64,000 bases of DNA from Gymnopus androsaceus JB14. Taxonomy: Eukaryota; Basidiomycota; Agaricomycetes; Agaricales; Omphalotaceae. Under the pieces are notes generated by a model, which made no database searches, was not told the origin of the DNA, and saw only the letters and a list, made by a program, of their open reading frames with translations. Made by a program: the position numbers and the translations under genes. This document shows, piece after piece, positions 53,212 through 64,000 of the stretch. Positions within the stretch are counted from its first letter, which is position 1. Each line of letters begins with the position of its first letter. The stretch lies in NCBI GenBank assembly GCA_009733575.1, contig ML769471.1, forward strand, positions 158,840 to 222,839, in the 5' to 3' direction.

Positions 53212-55447
53212 CTACTGTGGTTCAGCCCTCTTCACATCCTTACCACTCTCCTGACTATTTCTAATCTCCTGCGCCCACGCTACGGCGTCCCGTCTACCTT
53301 TCTGCACATCCACCCCAAACCAAATCACAAATGAGGCAGCTGTACACAGCGCAAACAGGAAGGGAAACCCCATCCAATTGTTTCCAGTATTGTCAATTAT
53401 CGCTTGAATGACGTTGGGCCCAATCATGGAGGATGCACGATTGGAAAGTCCAAACAGCCCGAAGAACTATATATACATGAAGAGCGATTGTGAGGGACTA
53501 TGGTTACAAATACTAGGGGAGCCTACCATGTTGTCGAAACCGGGGGGAGTAAGCTCAGCCATCATGGTCTGGGAGAAGGCATAGTATGGCGCTTGGAAGA
53601 TGCCGAATACGACATTATAGAACCTAGACCCAGTTGAACGAAATTAAAACAAACGAATGAAGAACGTACCAAAACTCCCAAACGTTGTGATATCTGAGAA
53701 ACGTCAAGCACCGTCGATTTTGGTTGACTTGAAATGCTCACCCGATGGTGTTCGTCCAAATCCCAATCATACCCCATAAAGGAATCATAATCGTAAACAC
53801 ATTTGTGACGACAAACATCTTCTTCGTGCTGATCTTCCAATACCTCTGGATGTACCAGAATCCAAAAGTACTGGCTGTGGAGGTGATAGCTTGAGCCAAG
53901 CCGAGATACGTATTTTGGAGGAAGCTGAATGAGAATTTATCGTTCTGACAGATCGAAATGAGGGTTCCCGTTGTGTTGAGACCCTAAAGATTGAGCTTCA
54001 GTTCGTAAAATACAATGGGTTCCAAAGAGAATAGTCTTACGTCCGCAAGAAGGAAGAAAGCAAAGATATAGATGAACGTGTAGGGAAGTTTCTTGTATTG
54101 CTTGAGTGCAGCCCATATCTACTTGCAACAAGCATTGAGCAAAGAGGTCCAGTCAAAAGCGAAAGTAGACAAACTTGTTTCCATCCGATTGTAAGATAGT
54201 GTTCACCTTTCGGTAGAGCTGGTCCCGGGCGAGGCTCTTGGAAAATGACTGTAAATCACTGTTAGTTGCGCGTAAATACTTTAGCATGGAAGCGTCATAC
54301 ACCACCAGATGCCAAGGAGGACCCAATATGCATTGGTTCTGTATAAGTGACATAAGCCGTCAGAGTAGATACCATGCTGAAATTAACGTACAGGACAATA
54401 ACGTAGTTGTTGACCTTGGGGTTATTGGCGAGAGGTAACAAGAGGCTCAAGTTCAAAAGAAGCGTTGCAATGTAACCAATGTTGCTATGAGCCTATCCAA
54501 AATAAAAGAATTAGTTGTAGGCTTGTAGCAGGAGATCTGAGCTAGAACGTACTGTGCTGATATTGCTGATCCTATTCTTCTCCATGCTTTCTTCCGTCTC
54601 ATAAACCTCATGCGCTACTTCTCCTGCTTCGTATTTAGCTCGCAGCTCTCGAGCGTGTGGAGTGTTTCGCGCCAATCGAGGGAAAATCGCGGCAAAGAAA
54701 ACAAGAGTAGCTCCATAGGAGATGAATCCAATCATATACAAGGCCATCGCAGCACCCCAGCGAGACGGCGAAGTAAGGCTAACGCTAGCGAATTGTGCTC
54801 CCCAACAGATGCAAGTTACAGCGAGGAATAACCAACGTCCGAAAGTCCCGTAGTCGGCAGCAGAGCCAATTGTCGTGAATATGAGTGTCATAACCTGCAT
54901 ACGAGTTAAATTTTGCCATTAAGATAGGAGGGAACATACAGCGAAGCAGATGCCATTGGCAACAAGGACTACACTTGTTACCGATTTAGTGCCACCAGCC
55001 CACGGAAGGACACATTGGCCCGAAGCGTCTGCGGCAGTACACGATGATCCAGGGCCTTTTAAAGGATCGTATCCAGCTGCTGTTGCCCACAGCTGGAAGA
55101 GAGTCAGGGAGAAACCATTAGGACCAACGCCCTTAGTTAAATGTATGAGAATGTGGAAGAATAAGATAACAACGCCCATACATTGTCTCCGTTATAGTAC
55201 ACTGAAAGAAGAAATCAGCAAGGGCGAAACACAAGGAATGCTGAAACATACGATAGTAGCTCCAAAGCTCTCTCTTAGTCACAATGGGTTCATCCTTGGT
55301 GACCGACGAAATAAAAGTAATTCCCTTGCGTTTTTGAAGCTCTGGCTGCTGGATTTCGATGGAACTAGACTTGGATTGGCTTTCTATCTCTGCGGGAATT
55401 GTATCTGCAGGTGCACTAAAGATCTCTGGTGCAGGAAGCCTTGACAT
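53212..55447 (-). CDS. ATG22: Autophagy-related protein 22, vacuolar amino-acid effluxer
   Basis: Major-facilitator family protein that exports amino acids from the vacuole after autophagy. The start MSRLPAPEIFSAPAD at 55447 gives a soluble N terminus and TKRELWSYY. About twelve hydrophobic segments follow, for example SVTSVVLVANGICFAV, FGRWLFLAVTCICWG, YMIGFISYGATLVFFAAIFP, VNNYVIVLTNAYWVLLGIWW and NNMFFGLFGLSNRASSMIG (approximate joins). A long hydrophilic loop (HARELRAKYEAGEVAHEVYE) sits between the first membrane segments, as in Atg22. The C terminus is cytosolic (GRRDAVAWAQEI...). About ten introns. No frame break is seen. Confidence 0.87.
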
Positions 55448-55922
55448 CTTCGTCGTTCGTGGAGAGAGAAGTCCAAAGAGATAAGAAAAGAGAACTGTCA
55501 CTTTGAGAATTCATAAAGGGCTAGCACTGTGGGTGATAATCAGGCGCTACTCGAGTACATAGATTCCATTTGATAGCATGGGGGGCTGACCTAGAGTAAC
55601 CCTGCGATAAGATCCTCGCCGGATTCTCACGTCCAAATCATCGACCAGATGTTCTGATTAGGAAAGGTTCGCGAGTAGAAAGCGAATTGTAAGGTTTGGA
55701 AGTAAGTCTACGCAGCGTTGGGTACGCCACAGTTATAAGTCCGGAACCAGCTCCGCGGCTTCATCTCACTATATGTTCACTACCATTCCACATGAACACT
55801 TTAGGTCATCCAGCAAGGAGTTAAAGTCGCTCGTTCAATAGTGTTTGAAGCGCTGGCGTCGCATTTCAAATAGTACAATATAGAAAAGGACAAGACAAAG
55901 GGCGAAATGGATCGTCTACAGT
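55448..55922. other. Intergenic between ATG22 and RPS21
   Basis: 475 bases holding the promoter of ATG22 and the 3' end of RPS21, both minus. No gene is seen. Confidence 0.5.
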
Positions 55923-56334
55923 TTACTTTTGGTAGGACCAGACATTGCGAAGCACTGTATTTTCATTAGAAACAATCAAAAAAAGAAAATCCACAACTCA
56001 CAGCCAGCCTTGGTTGCCAGACGGTTGATAGAATCGTCAGACTCTCCCTGCGACCGAACTTGACCACACAGAGCGAAAGTGGTGTTGGAGGGTAATGCCT
56101 TGCCATCGGCGTCTACATCTGCAATAACAATCTGGACGGAAGCGTGGTCCTTTGAAGTGATAAGACGGTCTGAATATCTTGTCAGAAAATTATAGATTTT
56201 GTCGGTAATTTCTACTAACTTGTGGCCGCACACTTGCGGGGTACGTAGAGATCAACGAGAACACCCTGTAACGACAATTAACGATTGACCATAGTACTCT
56301 GAAATGCATAGGAACGTACTGCGTCGTTTTCCAT
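55923..56334 (-). CDS. RPS21: Ribosomal protein eS21 (RPS21)
   Basis: Small-subunit ribosomal protein. Four exons give 86 residues, the usual family length: MENDA, GVLVDLYVPRKCAAT, NRLITSKDHASVQIVIADVD onward, and LLRNVWSYQK. The first exon ends right after codon 5, with the next beginning after an intron near 56268-56320, a layout usual in ribosomal protein genes. Introns also fall after AAT (56170-56222) and before the last exon (about 55960-56005). No damage is seen. Confidence 0.94.
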
Positions 56335-56941
56335 TTTGTGAGGTCTTAAGTCGAAGAAGCAAGAGAAAAATTTGCTTAGCTCAGGCAGCTGTACAGTGAT
56401 TGCTCATCACGCGGAAACACGGGCGCCAATTCATTTGTTCGCTCAAGAAATTGGCTACTGCACCCTGTACTCCGACGGTACTCTCTTACCCTTGCTATAT
56501 TCATTCGTATACAAATTTGGAGAAATGGGCAGTCAGATCGCTACCGCCTAGGAAGACAGGTTCCTTGACTGGACTTGTGCATCGTAACGTGAAGAAGAGG
56601 AGGTACGGGAAACTCCCTGGAGCCCTATTATCCACTTCTGCGTTGAAAAACTTCATCTACGTCGTTTATTCAGGCTTAAACATTTTGTTTACGCAGGGCT
56701 AATAACCCGTGTTATCATGGTGACTGTGTTGCCATCATGGTGCTTTTCAACTTGCTCAGCTGTTGATAATCAATAATGTCGAATCTATTCAACGGACTCT
56801 AGCCAGGACTACTGGCCCTCGGTGGATAATTCATGGAGGCCTTGCGGAAGAAGGGGAGGAGGCAGGGAATATTTCTTCAGATGATGCTGGTGTCGCCAAT
56901 GGTCAGGTTCAAATGATTCCGGAGTTCAAGAAGCTCCTCAA
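56335..56941. other. Intergenic between RPS21 and the hAT-like element
   Basis: 607 bases. The part next to 56334 is the RPS21 promoter. Short plus-strand open frames (such as 56400-56702) have no family features. Nothing else is seen. Confidence 0.45.
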
Positions 56942-59282
56942 TTGTCACCTAGGGCATGCCACCGTAACCGTCTGTGACGGTCGACGGGACGGTCGTATTG
57001 GGACCGTGCCCGTCCCGTCTTGGATTTTCTGGGACCGTAATTTGCCGTCCCGTTTCGCCCGTTACGGTCGTAATTACGGGTGTTAGAAAATATCAGCATG
57101 GAATAGGTTTTTTTGAAAAAATTTTGCATGGACTTCCCACATGAGGGTCTATTGTACTATATCATGTCATAAAATAAGTTTTTCATTTACAGAAGAGCTT
57201 GCTCTTCATAGTTTGAACCCTCCAGAGGCGTGTGAAAATATTCCGGGATCACCTCCTGAGTGTAAAATGAGTTTTTAATGACCATTTTAAGGTTTCTACA
57301 GCACGTTGAAAGGGTGTATGCACATCTAGTCAGCTTACAATACCCCCAGGTAAGTCATTGCATCAAATATTGGGCTCGCTATCCATGCTGTGGGCAGATA
57401 GCGATAGCAAATAGCGCCGGTATTATATAATATCCGAATAAGGTGGGACGCACATGGCAAGTGCATGTGGCATCCGGATAGTTGGTCCGGCCAACGTACT
57501 TCGAGTCTGTACTTTAGTCTTAGTCAATAGTAGTATAATGTCGCAAATAGTTCTGCTCACTGTACAAGAATTCTTGAGCTTAGTTTTGAGCTTACTAGTT
57601 GACCCCTGGACTCAATGCAAATGTTTAAGTGACCTGTGCATAAATGAAAATTAAAATTAAGGGACACTAAGTACAAGTGAGTAGTAGAAACATAGAGATA
57701 TTACTTAAAAATGGTTCTCTTAGGCTTTCTATAGCTGCCCAGAACATGAAAATTGAAGCAAAACTCATTGAACAGTCCATGCCCTCTTTTCTAGTACCTG
57801 CATAAGTGAGAAATAAAATTGATTAACAATGAAGTGAGTAGTGCAGATGTAAGGATACTGTATAATTACAACCTAAAGTTCCCATAACCATAACACGGTC
57901 CCTGGGAACTTGGTCATTTTGAAAATTGTAATGCATAACGGGGTTCAAGGAACTTTGAATTTTGCAAAATAGTAACTCAAAATTCCAAAAATTGTGCCAA
58001 AATGCCCAAAAAAATACCAGAATTTTTTTCTGTAATGCTAATTTTTGGCCTGAGAACTCCACTTTTTGAAGTTCTCACTGTAATGCATAAAACCCAGGCA
58101 CTTTAGGTCGTAATTATACAGTATCCTGTGGAAGAGATATTTTGAGGCTATCTATAGCTGCCAGGAACATAAAATATGAGGCAAAACTCGCTTTATAAGT
58201 CATGCCTACAAGTCTTGGTACCTTGCAAGGGCGTAAATTGAGATTATGGGATGATACAGAGGGTTGATGGGAATGTAAGGATGCTCCCTCAAAGAGGTTT
58301 TATTTGGCTGTACAAACCCCTAAGATCATAGAAATTGAATGAAAATTCATTGCATAATGTGAATATTCTTTCCTGGTACTGTGCACAACTTGAACATGGT
58401 TAGGCAACTAAGCAAGATGTAGAATTGCAATTGGATTGTGAGGCAGTGTGACTATATAGCTGAACAAAATGGACCTTTGGAAAGGAACCTCCTAAGGCTC
58501 CATGTAATGCACAAGCCAATTCTCAAAAGGTGAGGTCAACACATCCAGTGATTGAGCATGCAAGGGGCATTTGGCATTCAAACAGCAGACCACGCGAGGT
58601 AGTTCTTAACAAACCCATACAGATATTTGCTATCACACTCATATACAATGTAAAAGTCACCACTTACCTTAGCGATAGAGCCCCCTCCCTCTACGACACT
58701 GCTGTCATAAGCACTCGGATCAGCATTCCGGGATTTGACAGGTCACGTTAAGAGCATTCTGTCTGCCGTTCTGGTGCCGAAAAGCCCCTTGCGAACACGT
58801 GAAACAAAATAAACCCATTTTAGGATTGCTATCTGCTATCTGTGTGGCAGTGAGCCGGCAACTCGGATATTTCGAGCGCCCGGCTGATACCGATCCTAAT
58901 TTGGAATTATTTCCTGAACTTGGGCGCATTGTAGCGAAACTGAATTTTGATAGCATTCCGTCCGGTAAAATGGTGTATATAGAGTTATGCGCTCTTAAAG
59001 AGGTACATATATCAGAAATAGAGGTTGGTTTTGCTCTTTCCTCTCTTCTCTCCTTCCTCTTTCCTTTTTGGGATTTATTTATTTATTTATTTATATGCCC
59101 ATAACATCGCTATCGAGCCAAATATTGGACCTTCAAAGCCATTAAAGGCGTGGGAAACCGTATACCGTATACGGGACGGTTACGGGGGCTACCGTACCGT
59201 TTCTGAATATTTTATTACGGTTACGCCCGTATTTTTGACGGCCGTGACCGTTTACGGGACGGTGACATGCCCTATTGTCACC
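56942..59282. mobile_element. hAT-like DNA transposon, non-autonomous or decayed
   Basis: The 8-base direct repeat TTGTCACC occurs at 56942-56949 and 59275-59282. Between them, terminal inverted repeats begin TAGGGCATGYCACCGT at 56950 and end with its complement at 59274. The first and last 130 bases are full of ACGG/CCGT motifs (CGGGACGG, CCGTCCCGT), like the subterminal transposase-binding repeats of hAT elements. TAG...CTA ends and 8-base target duplications are hallmarks of that superfamily. No open frame long enough for a transposase is seen in the 2.3 kb, so it would depend on another copy. A small inverted-repeat element lies inside it. Confidence 0.78.
57852..58127. mobile_element. 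Nested inverted-repeat element (MITE-like), 276 bases
   Basis: The ends AGGATACTGTATAATTAC and its complement (57852 and 58127) continue with matching (A/G)ACCTAAAGT, about 28 bases in all. The inside is AT-rich and non-coding, with TGTAATGCATAA repeated. No clear target duplication can be set. It lies inside the hAT-like element. Confidence 0.65.
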
Positions 59283-59858
59283 CATTGTTATTTAGATTTT
59301 ATTACCCCCTGTGCTGCAAATAAGTATGTAGAGAATCTTATTGCTGTCATTCATTCATTATCTCTCACTGGTTCCTTCCTTTCTGGCACGATAAAATGAA
59401 CTATTTTGAGGACTGTACTCATAGCTCAGGTGCATATCACACTAGGTGATGCGCAAAACCCATTCGAACACAATAATGACTTTCGGCGCCAACTATGCTA
59501 TTACCAGTTTTGTGCAGAAAGAACAGAATGCGTTCAACATTCTGCGGTCTGAGAGGTTCATGGAGAGCCCAATACCACTCAAATCTAGGCATGGCAGTCA
59601 TATACATTGAGGGAAAAATAAGGAAAAATATCATACTATTGAACTTCGAAGATGTATACTCTGGCGTGAACCTAGATCCCACTCGCAGTCGGGCAGAAAT
59701 CATTTCCAACTGCCCTCCAGCCACGGCTCATTTAGTGATATAGTCAAGGTGAGTTTAGTTCCAGTCTCGCATCTGGCCTGAGGCTGCTTCTACCTAATGG
59801 GATCATGGGTCCGCCCACCCAAGGTCCGAATAAAGGCAAAAAGCGAGGAGAAGTTGTT
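59283..59858. other. Intergenic, no gene seen
   Basis: 576 bases between the transposon and the end of the conserved minus-strand gene. Short open frames lie on both strands with no family features. Confidence 0.45.
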
Positions 59859-60675
59859 TTAGCTGCTCACCAACAACGTTCGCATGGCCTCCAAGCACTG
59901 AAAGACAATGCGACGGTCCACCAGCGGATTCATGCCATGAATCATGTATGCCTCTTCCTCCGGGACAGGAGGCACAAGCCTTTGAACGACAGTAGGCTGT
60001 GCTGGGTATTGGCCAGTGACAAGAGCGGAAACCAAGTCTTGCGTAACTGGGACTTTGTAAAAGATTGGACGTGGTCCAACCATAGTCATGGCAGGAATTA
60101 TTTGCTGGGCGAGAGGGGGCTGCATAACACGATTGTTCTCTACAAACGCGGCAATTGCTTCAGCAATCAATTGCAGGATTGGTTCGTCGATCACTGTACT
60201 ACGCTGGATACTCGTCACGTCCATGCCCAAGGAAGATACAACAGGAGCTCACCTTGTCATCCTCAACCATAAGCTAGTACCTCGAGCGGAACATGACAGC
60301 GAGATCAGCTTTTGCCCGCACACGGGTACCACACATTGTGAAGGACAGCTCTCTCTTCGTGGTAATTGATCTCTCGTCGCCGTCGAAGTCGAGCATTCTG
60401 AGAATGTGGCCAGTAAAATCATCCACCGCAGCCTTCTCCATAACATTTGCGCGGTTTAGAAACTCGAAGAAGAGACGTTCGTCCTTGGTAATTACAGCAG
60501 GAGGAGGAGGGCGGGCTATGTTGTTGAGAATGACTGGAGAAACGGTAGTCGCAGGCAGCTGGGGCGTGCCAAAGAACGTTGCCGCATCGAAATCTTCAAT
60601 AACGATGTTGAAGGCAAAGAGCTCGTACTCATTCCAATCGCTACTAGACTTGGCCGACCGGATGAGTTCAGCCAT
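59859..60675 (-). CDS. Conserved basidiomycete protein, one in-frame stop
   Basis: Starts MAELIRSAKSSSDWNEYELF at 60675 and ends FQCLEAMRTLLVSS. The pattern IRSAKS.SDW ... FFG..LP ... AVDDF ... LMVEDDK ... PILQLIAEAIAAF..NN.R is one I know from a multi-copy family of unknown function in agaricomycete genomes (from memory, not searched). It resembles a nuclease-like or restriction-like fold only loosely, so no function is given. One intron is inferred at about 60211-60255 (donor GTGAGC). A TAG at 60274-60276 interrupts the frame just before LMVEDDK. The same frame continues after it, so it is a single substitution or error and not a natural end. Confidence 0.6.
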
Positions 60676-60895
60676 GATGGTGGTTCTCAAAATTAGTATA
60701 GGGGCTTCGGTAGCACCGAATGCCTTGCAACACGAGTAGTGAACTCTTAGTCTCCCCTAGGCAGACTCGAATATACACCGACGATCCGTCTGATGTGTGT
60801 ATATAGAGTGAACTCTCAAGTTTTAAGTATGCCACAAGATGTGATTTTAACAACCATACAACCGAAAAAGGGGTATAAGTAGTGTCCACCTAAAG

Positions 60896-62358
60896 TTAAT
60901 GAGCAATCTTGTGTGTTCCCGTCGTATACTCCGTCTTCCACCACTACAAAGACCATGTCAGTATCATCACTCAAGCAAACAGAGTTCAAACTCACATCAA
61001 CCATCCTCCCCACCCCATCAGCCAACCCAACCTGCGGCTCATACCCCAACACCCTCCTCGCCTTTTCAATATTATGCCACCTATTAACACAACTATACGT
61101 GACCTTGAACCTCGTCAGCGCTGGCTCCCTACCGATTACCCACCCCCAACACTCTGATGCGAATGCAAGTCCGAGCCCGACCCAGCGGGGAAGAACCGTG
61201 TACCCCTTTCGCGTATCCCGGTGACCAGGAAACATCGTATCGAGTTGACCCCACACCAACCTCGGCAAATCCCAGAAATAACACGGTTCGCCGTTGGTTA
61301 TGTAGAATACCTGTCCGGCGACTTGGAGTGGGGAGGATTCGGGGTTGGTGTATTTGGCGCGGAAGATGTTGGGTTCGGAGAGTGGGTCGAAGCGGGTGCG
61401 GACGACGGGGCGGCCTTCGGGGGAGGTGCGTTTGGCTTCAAAGGCAGATGTAAGTTCGGAGCTGTTGGAGGGAGGGGTGACATAGGGGCCTACAGGCCGA
61501 GCTTCCGATGTAGGGATGCGGTGACGGCCGACGGTGAGATCGAGCGGAGGGAGGGGACGAGTGACGATGTCCTGTTCCGCCTCGGTAAGAGGAGGGGCCT
61601 CCACTGGCAGGTCTTCGAGCGTAGACAGAGTCGGCGCAGGGGGAGCCAGGTCGAGTTTATCTGCTGCGAGGAGATGCGCATGAGCTACGTTTTCGACGTA
61701 GGTCCAATCAAACATATTATTATTATCTCCAATCTGGAAATGCGTTTTCCCATCCTCGTATACCTTGTACAAACCAGCCATGACCTGCCTGTCCCCAGGC
61801 CCGAAAATACCTGAAGGCCGTAAAGCGACAGTCAGTAAGCCGTCTTTTCCGTTAGCTGCAATGACAGCCTCTTCGGCTTTTTGTTTGGATTCGTTGTACG
61901 CGTCCATTGGCTGTTCCGGGGGCGTTAATCGTTCGTCGATATTGGCTAGGGATGCGCCGTTGAATACTACGCCGGCAGAGCTGGTAAAAACGAGCTTGCG
62001 GACGTTGTTCTGAATTGCAGCGGCGATGATGGCTTTTGTACCGTCGACATTGACTTTCCAATAGAGCGCGGGGTCGCTGAGAGTTGCTGGAGGAGAAGCC
62101 GTGTGTATTATACAAGTTGTTCCACTCTGAGGTCGAGGTCATAGTTTGTGGAATGGTTGTTAGAGATGTACTCACCCGTCTGAGAGCAGTAGAAACCTGC
62201 TCCTGGTCGCTAATATCTCCTGAATAAAACGGCACGTCCTGGTAGCGCTGAACAATGTCGAACACAGAGACATTGTCTCCTCGGCGAAGCAGCTGCTCGA
62301 CAATATGCCTTCCAACGAATCCACTACCGCCAATTACTAGGTAAACGTCTTTTGTCAT
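60896..62358 (-). CDS. ERG26: Sterol-4-alpha-carboxylate 3-dehydrogenase
   Basis: Short-chain dehydrogenase of ergosterol synthesis, which oxidises and decarboxylates C4-carboxysterols on the ER. It starts MTKDVYLVIGGSGFVGRHIV with the NAD motif GGSGFVG. SGTTCIIHTASPPATLSDPA follows an intron at about 62127-62175, then KLVFTSSAGVVFNG. The active-site Tyr and Lys are in DAYNESKQKAEE. RPSGIFGPGDRQ and FDWTYVENVAHAH follow, and the C-terminal part has NNIEKARRVLGYEP-like sequence. A last exon after an intron (donor GTGAGT at about 60999) encodes WWKTEYTTGTHKIAH and stops at 60896. A linker of about 80 residues, Pro-rich, lies inside the C-terminal half. Confidence 0.9.
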
Positions 62359-62461
62359 GGGAGTAAGGAGGAGAGGAATAATCGTACGAGAAAAGGGAAT
62401 AAGCGCCCTTATTTAGTATCTTATCTTATCCACGCTCACGTGCTTGTTCCTCGCCTTGACC
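62359..62461. promoter_or_regulatory. 103-base divergent promoter, ERG26/borealin
   Basis: Only 103 bases separate the two start codons. It contains CACGTG at 62438-62443 and the GATA-type string TATCTTATCTTATCC at 62417-62431. Sterol-regulatory and E-box factors bind CACGTG-like sites, so control of ERG26 here is possible, but that is inference. Confidence 0.55.
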
Positions 62462-63566
62462 ATGAAGTACACCGACGAGGAGAAGAAGCAGCTTGTGATC
62501 AATCTGGATATCGAAGGTCCTTTTAATTCTCTCATAATGTCCTTGTATTAATCCCCATTTCCAGTCCAACACCGAACCCGCCAATTCCGAGCATGGCTCC
62601 AAGATCAACTCGACTCGTTCAAACTACACCAAGAAAACACCATCTCCCGTATCCCAAAGGCAGTTCGAGCCATGACTATGCGTGAATTTAGCGAGAAATA
62701 CCATGGAGATCCGTTATTGGCTGTTACTGGATCGCAAAAGGAGAGGTTAGCATTGGGAGGGGAAATCGACAAGACGGAGAGAAAGAGGAAATGGATGGCG
62801 ATACAGGAAACGACAGAGGATGCGAGAGAACCAAAGACCGGTATGTGCTTTAATTTAATGTACTGTGTATTCACTAGTTGATTCCTTGTTCAAAGCGCGT
62901 CTTGCATTTGCTTCGCCAAAGAAAAAGGCCGGCTCGACAGCCCAACGCGCCAGGCCGGCACCTCCAAAGCCACCTTTCACAACTTCCACGCGCTCTCCTT
63001 CCAAACTACCCTCCAGCTCAACCTTCAATCCCGTCCTACCTGCGAAAACGCCCACGTACCCACGCCTCCGCCTCCCCCGCACAGATGAACAAATGCTCAG
63101 TCTGAATGGGTCTCCGCTAGCCAACCCGTTCTCTGACGGCACAGCTGTACATCCAGGCACACATACAGGTGCGCATACGCATACCCTAAAACGCACACAA
63201 AGTTCCATCTCCATCCGCCGAGATCCCTCGTTCATCTCCGGCTTGCCCCCACGCGCCGACTCCCAGAACAGTTTCTACACCAAATCCCACTCGCGTAACA
63301 ACTCGGATGCCACGTTGGCTGAATCCACTTCCGGCTTACCCAAATCCTCCTCTTCTTCGTTTGAAACGCCCTTTGCCTCGACTCATCAAAAGTACACCCT
63401 AACCCTCTCCACCAAAGACGGTCACATCCTCGAATTCGATCCTCTCCAAACGTCTCCCGGCGAGCTAGATTCGCTGGAGGGGATCACCGACAGTGCCAAG
63501 AAGCAGGCTAGGGAGGAGATGGGGAGGTTGGTTGAGGCGGCGGTGGACAAGTGGAAGATTCGATGA
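62462..63566 (+). CDS. Borealin-like chromosomal passenger complex subunit
   Basis: About 340 residues in three exons. The N terminus MKYTDEEKKQLVINLDIE-VQ and HRTRQFRAWLQDQLDSFKLH form the helical part that packs with INCENP and survivin in the passenger complex. ISRIPKAVRAMTMREFSEKY completes the borealin/Nbl1 signature. The middle is Ser/Thr/Pro-rich with likely phosphorylation sites. The C terminus (KYTLTLSTKDGHILEFDP, then a helix with EEMGRLVEAAVDKW) fits the borealin C-terminal domain. Introns lie at about 62516-62566 and 62839-62878. It should act at centromeres with Aurora kinase. Confidence 0.85.
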
Positions 63567-64000
63567 TGATTAGTACTACTAGTCTACTATTTACCCATTG
63601 CCTCTTCAGCTCAATCAGTCGCCTCAGCGCAATCGCGCCAATAGCAAATCCTCCCACGATCACTTATAGGTAAGTATCAATACGTATGAATGAACGGTCA
63701 CGCAAATCTAGCTATTCTCAACATCGACACTGTCCTCTCCCTGTTCGAGAGTAGCAAACTAGACACAAAGTAGACACGCCCTCAAGAAAGTATTCGGACG
63801 ATGTTTTTATGCCCAGAACAGCAGTAACGGCGTATCCAGGACCATGGAGTAACCAAGGTTCTGCGACCACAACTGCGTCAGCCTTCCGTACATACCCAGA
63901 ATAGCTGAACTCGTTCAGGCATGCTCGGGTTAAAGCCTGAGGAATTGGCAGAGTTATCGGGGTTGGTCGATGGTGATGTGAATGGGCTGGGGACTTACAC
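63567..64000. other. Right edge, no gene seen
   Basis: 434 bases after the borealin stop. Open frames are short, and no coding region or repeat can be supported. The last bases may belong to a gene outside the window. Confidence 0.4.

Overview
The window is nuclear DNA of a filamentous basidiomycete, most likely an agaricomycete. Genes are dense and on both strands. They are cut by many short introns of about 50-60 bases with GTRNGT donors and AG acceptors. The gene set is fungal: a long USP7/Ubp15, Sec66, mitochondrial citrate synthase, a PP2A B56 subunit, a HbrB-type TORC2 subunit, a Zn2Cys6 regulator, Erg26, Atg22, Tyr1 and a long borealin. Ribosomal protein eS21 and a cytosolic Hsp70 ending in EEVD confirm a eukaryotic cytosol.

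Layout. 1-4.7 kb: the 3' part of an unknown gene, then an FAD monooxygenase. 5-13 kb (minus): O-acetylhomoserine sulfhydrylase and a very long disordered protein. 13-18 kb: a duplicated block with a 79-base foldback element, two direct copies of an SDR/epimerase gene, and between them an inverted, intron-containing fragment of the USP7 gene that lies intact just downstream. 18.6-38.5 kb: ordinary housekeeping genes, USP7, SEC66, citrate synthase, a proline-rich protein, PP2A-B56, a divergent kinase, HbrB and Hsp70. 38.8-44.3 kb: a nested tandem repeat (2 x about 2.75 kb, each holding 3 x about 590 bases) with no convincing gene. 44.7-56.3 kb: Zn2Cys6 factor, kelch protein KLHDC4, prephenate dehydrogenase, Atg22, eS21. 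56.9-59.3 kb: a hAT-like element with an 8-base target duplication. 59.9-63.6 kb: a conserved basidiomycete protein, Erg26 and borealin.

The genes do not form a pathway cluster. Several pairs are divergent with 100-330 bases between start codons and probably share promoters: Sec66/citrate synthase, proline-rich/B56, kinase/HbrB and Erg26/borealin.

Two points matter to any user. First, many conserved genes carry isolated one-base insertions or deletions, Hsp70, citrate synthase and B56 among them. Their number and their spread over unrelated housekeeping genes point to residual long-read assembly errors rather than to many pseudogenes. Second, the KLHDC4 gene contains two adjacent near-identical introns separated by a 14-base exon, which looks like a recent intron duplication. 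Exon structures were read by eye from splice signals and family resemblance. No database search was possible.
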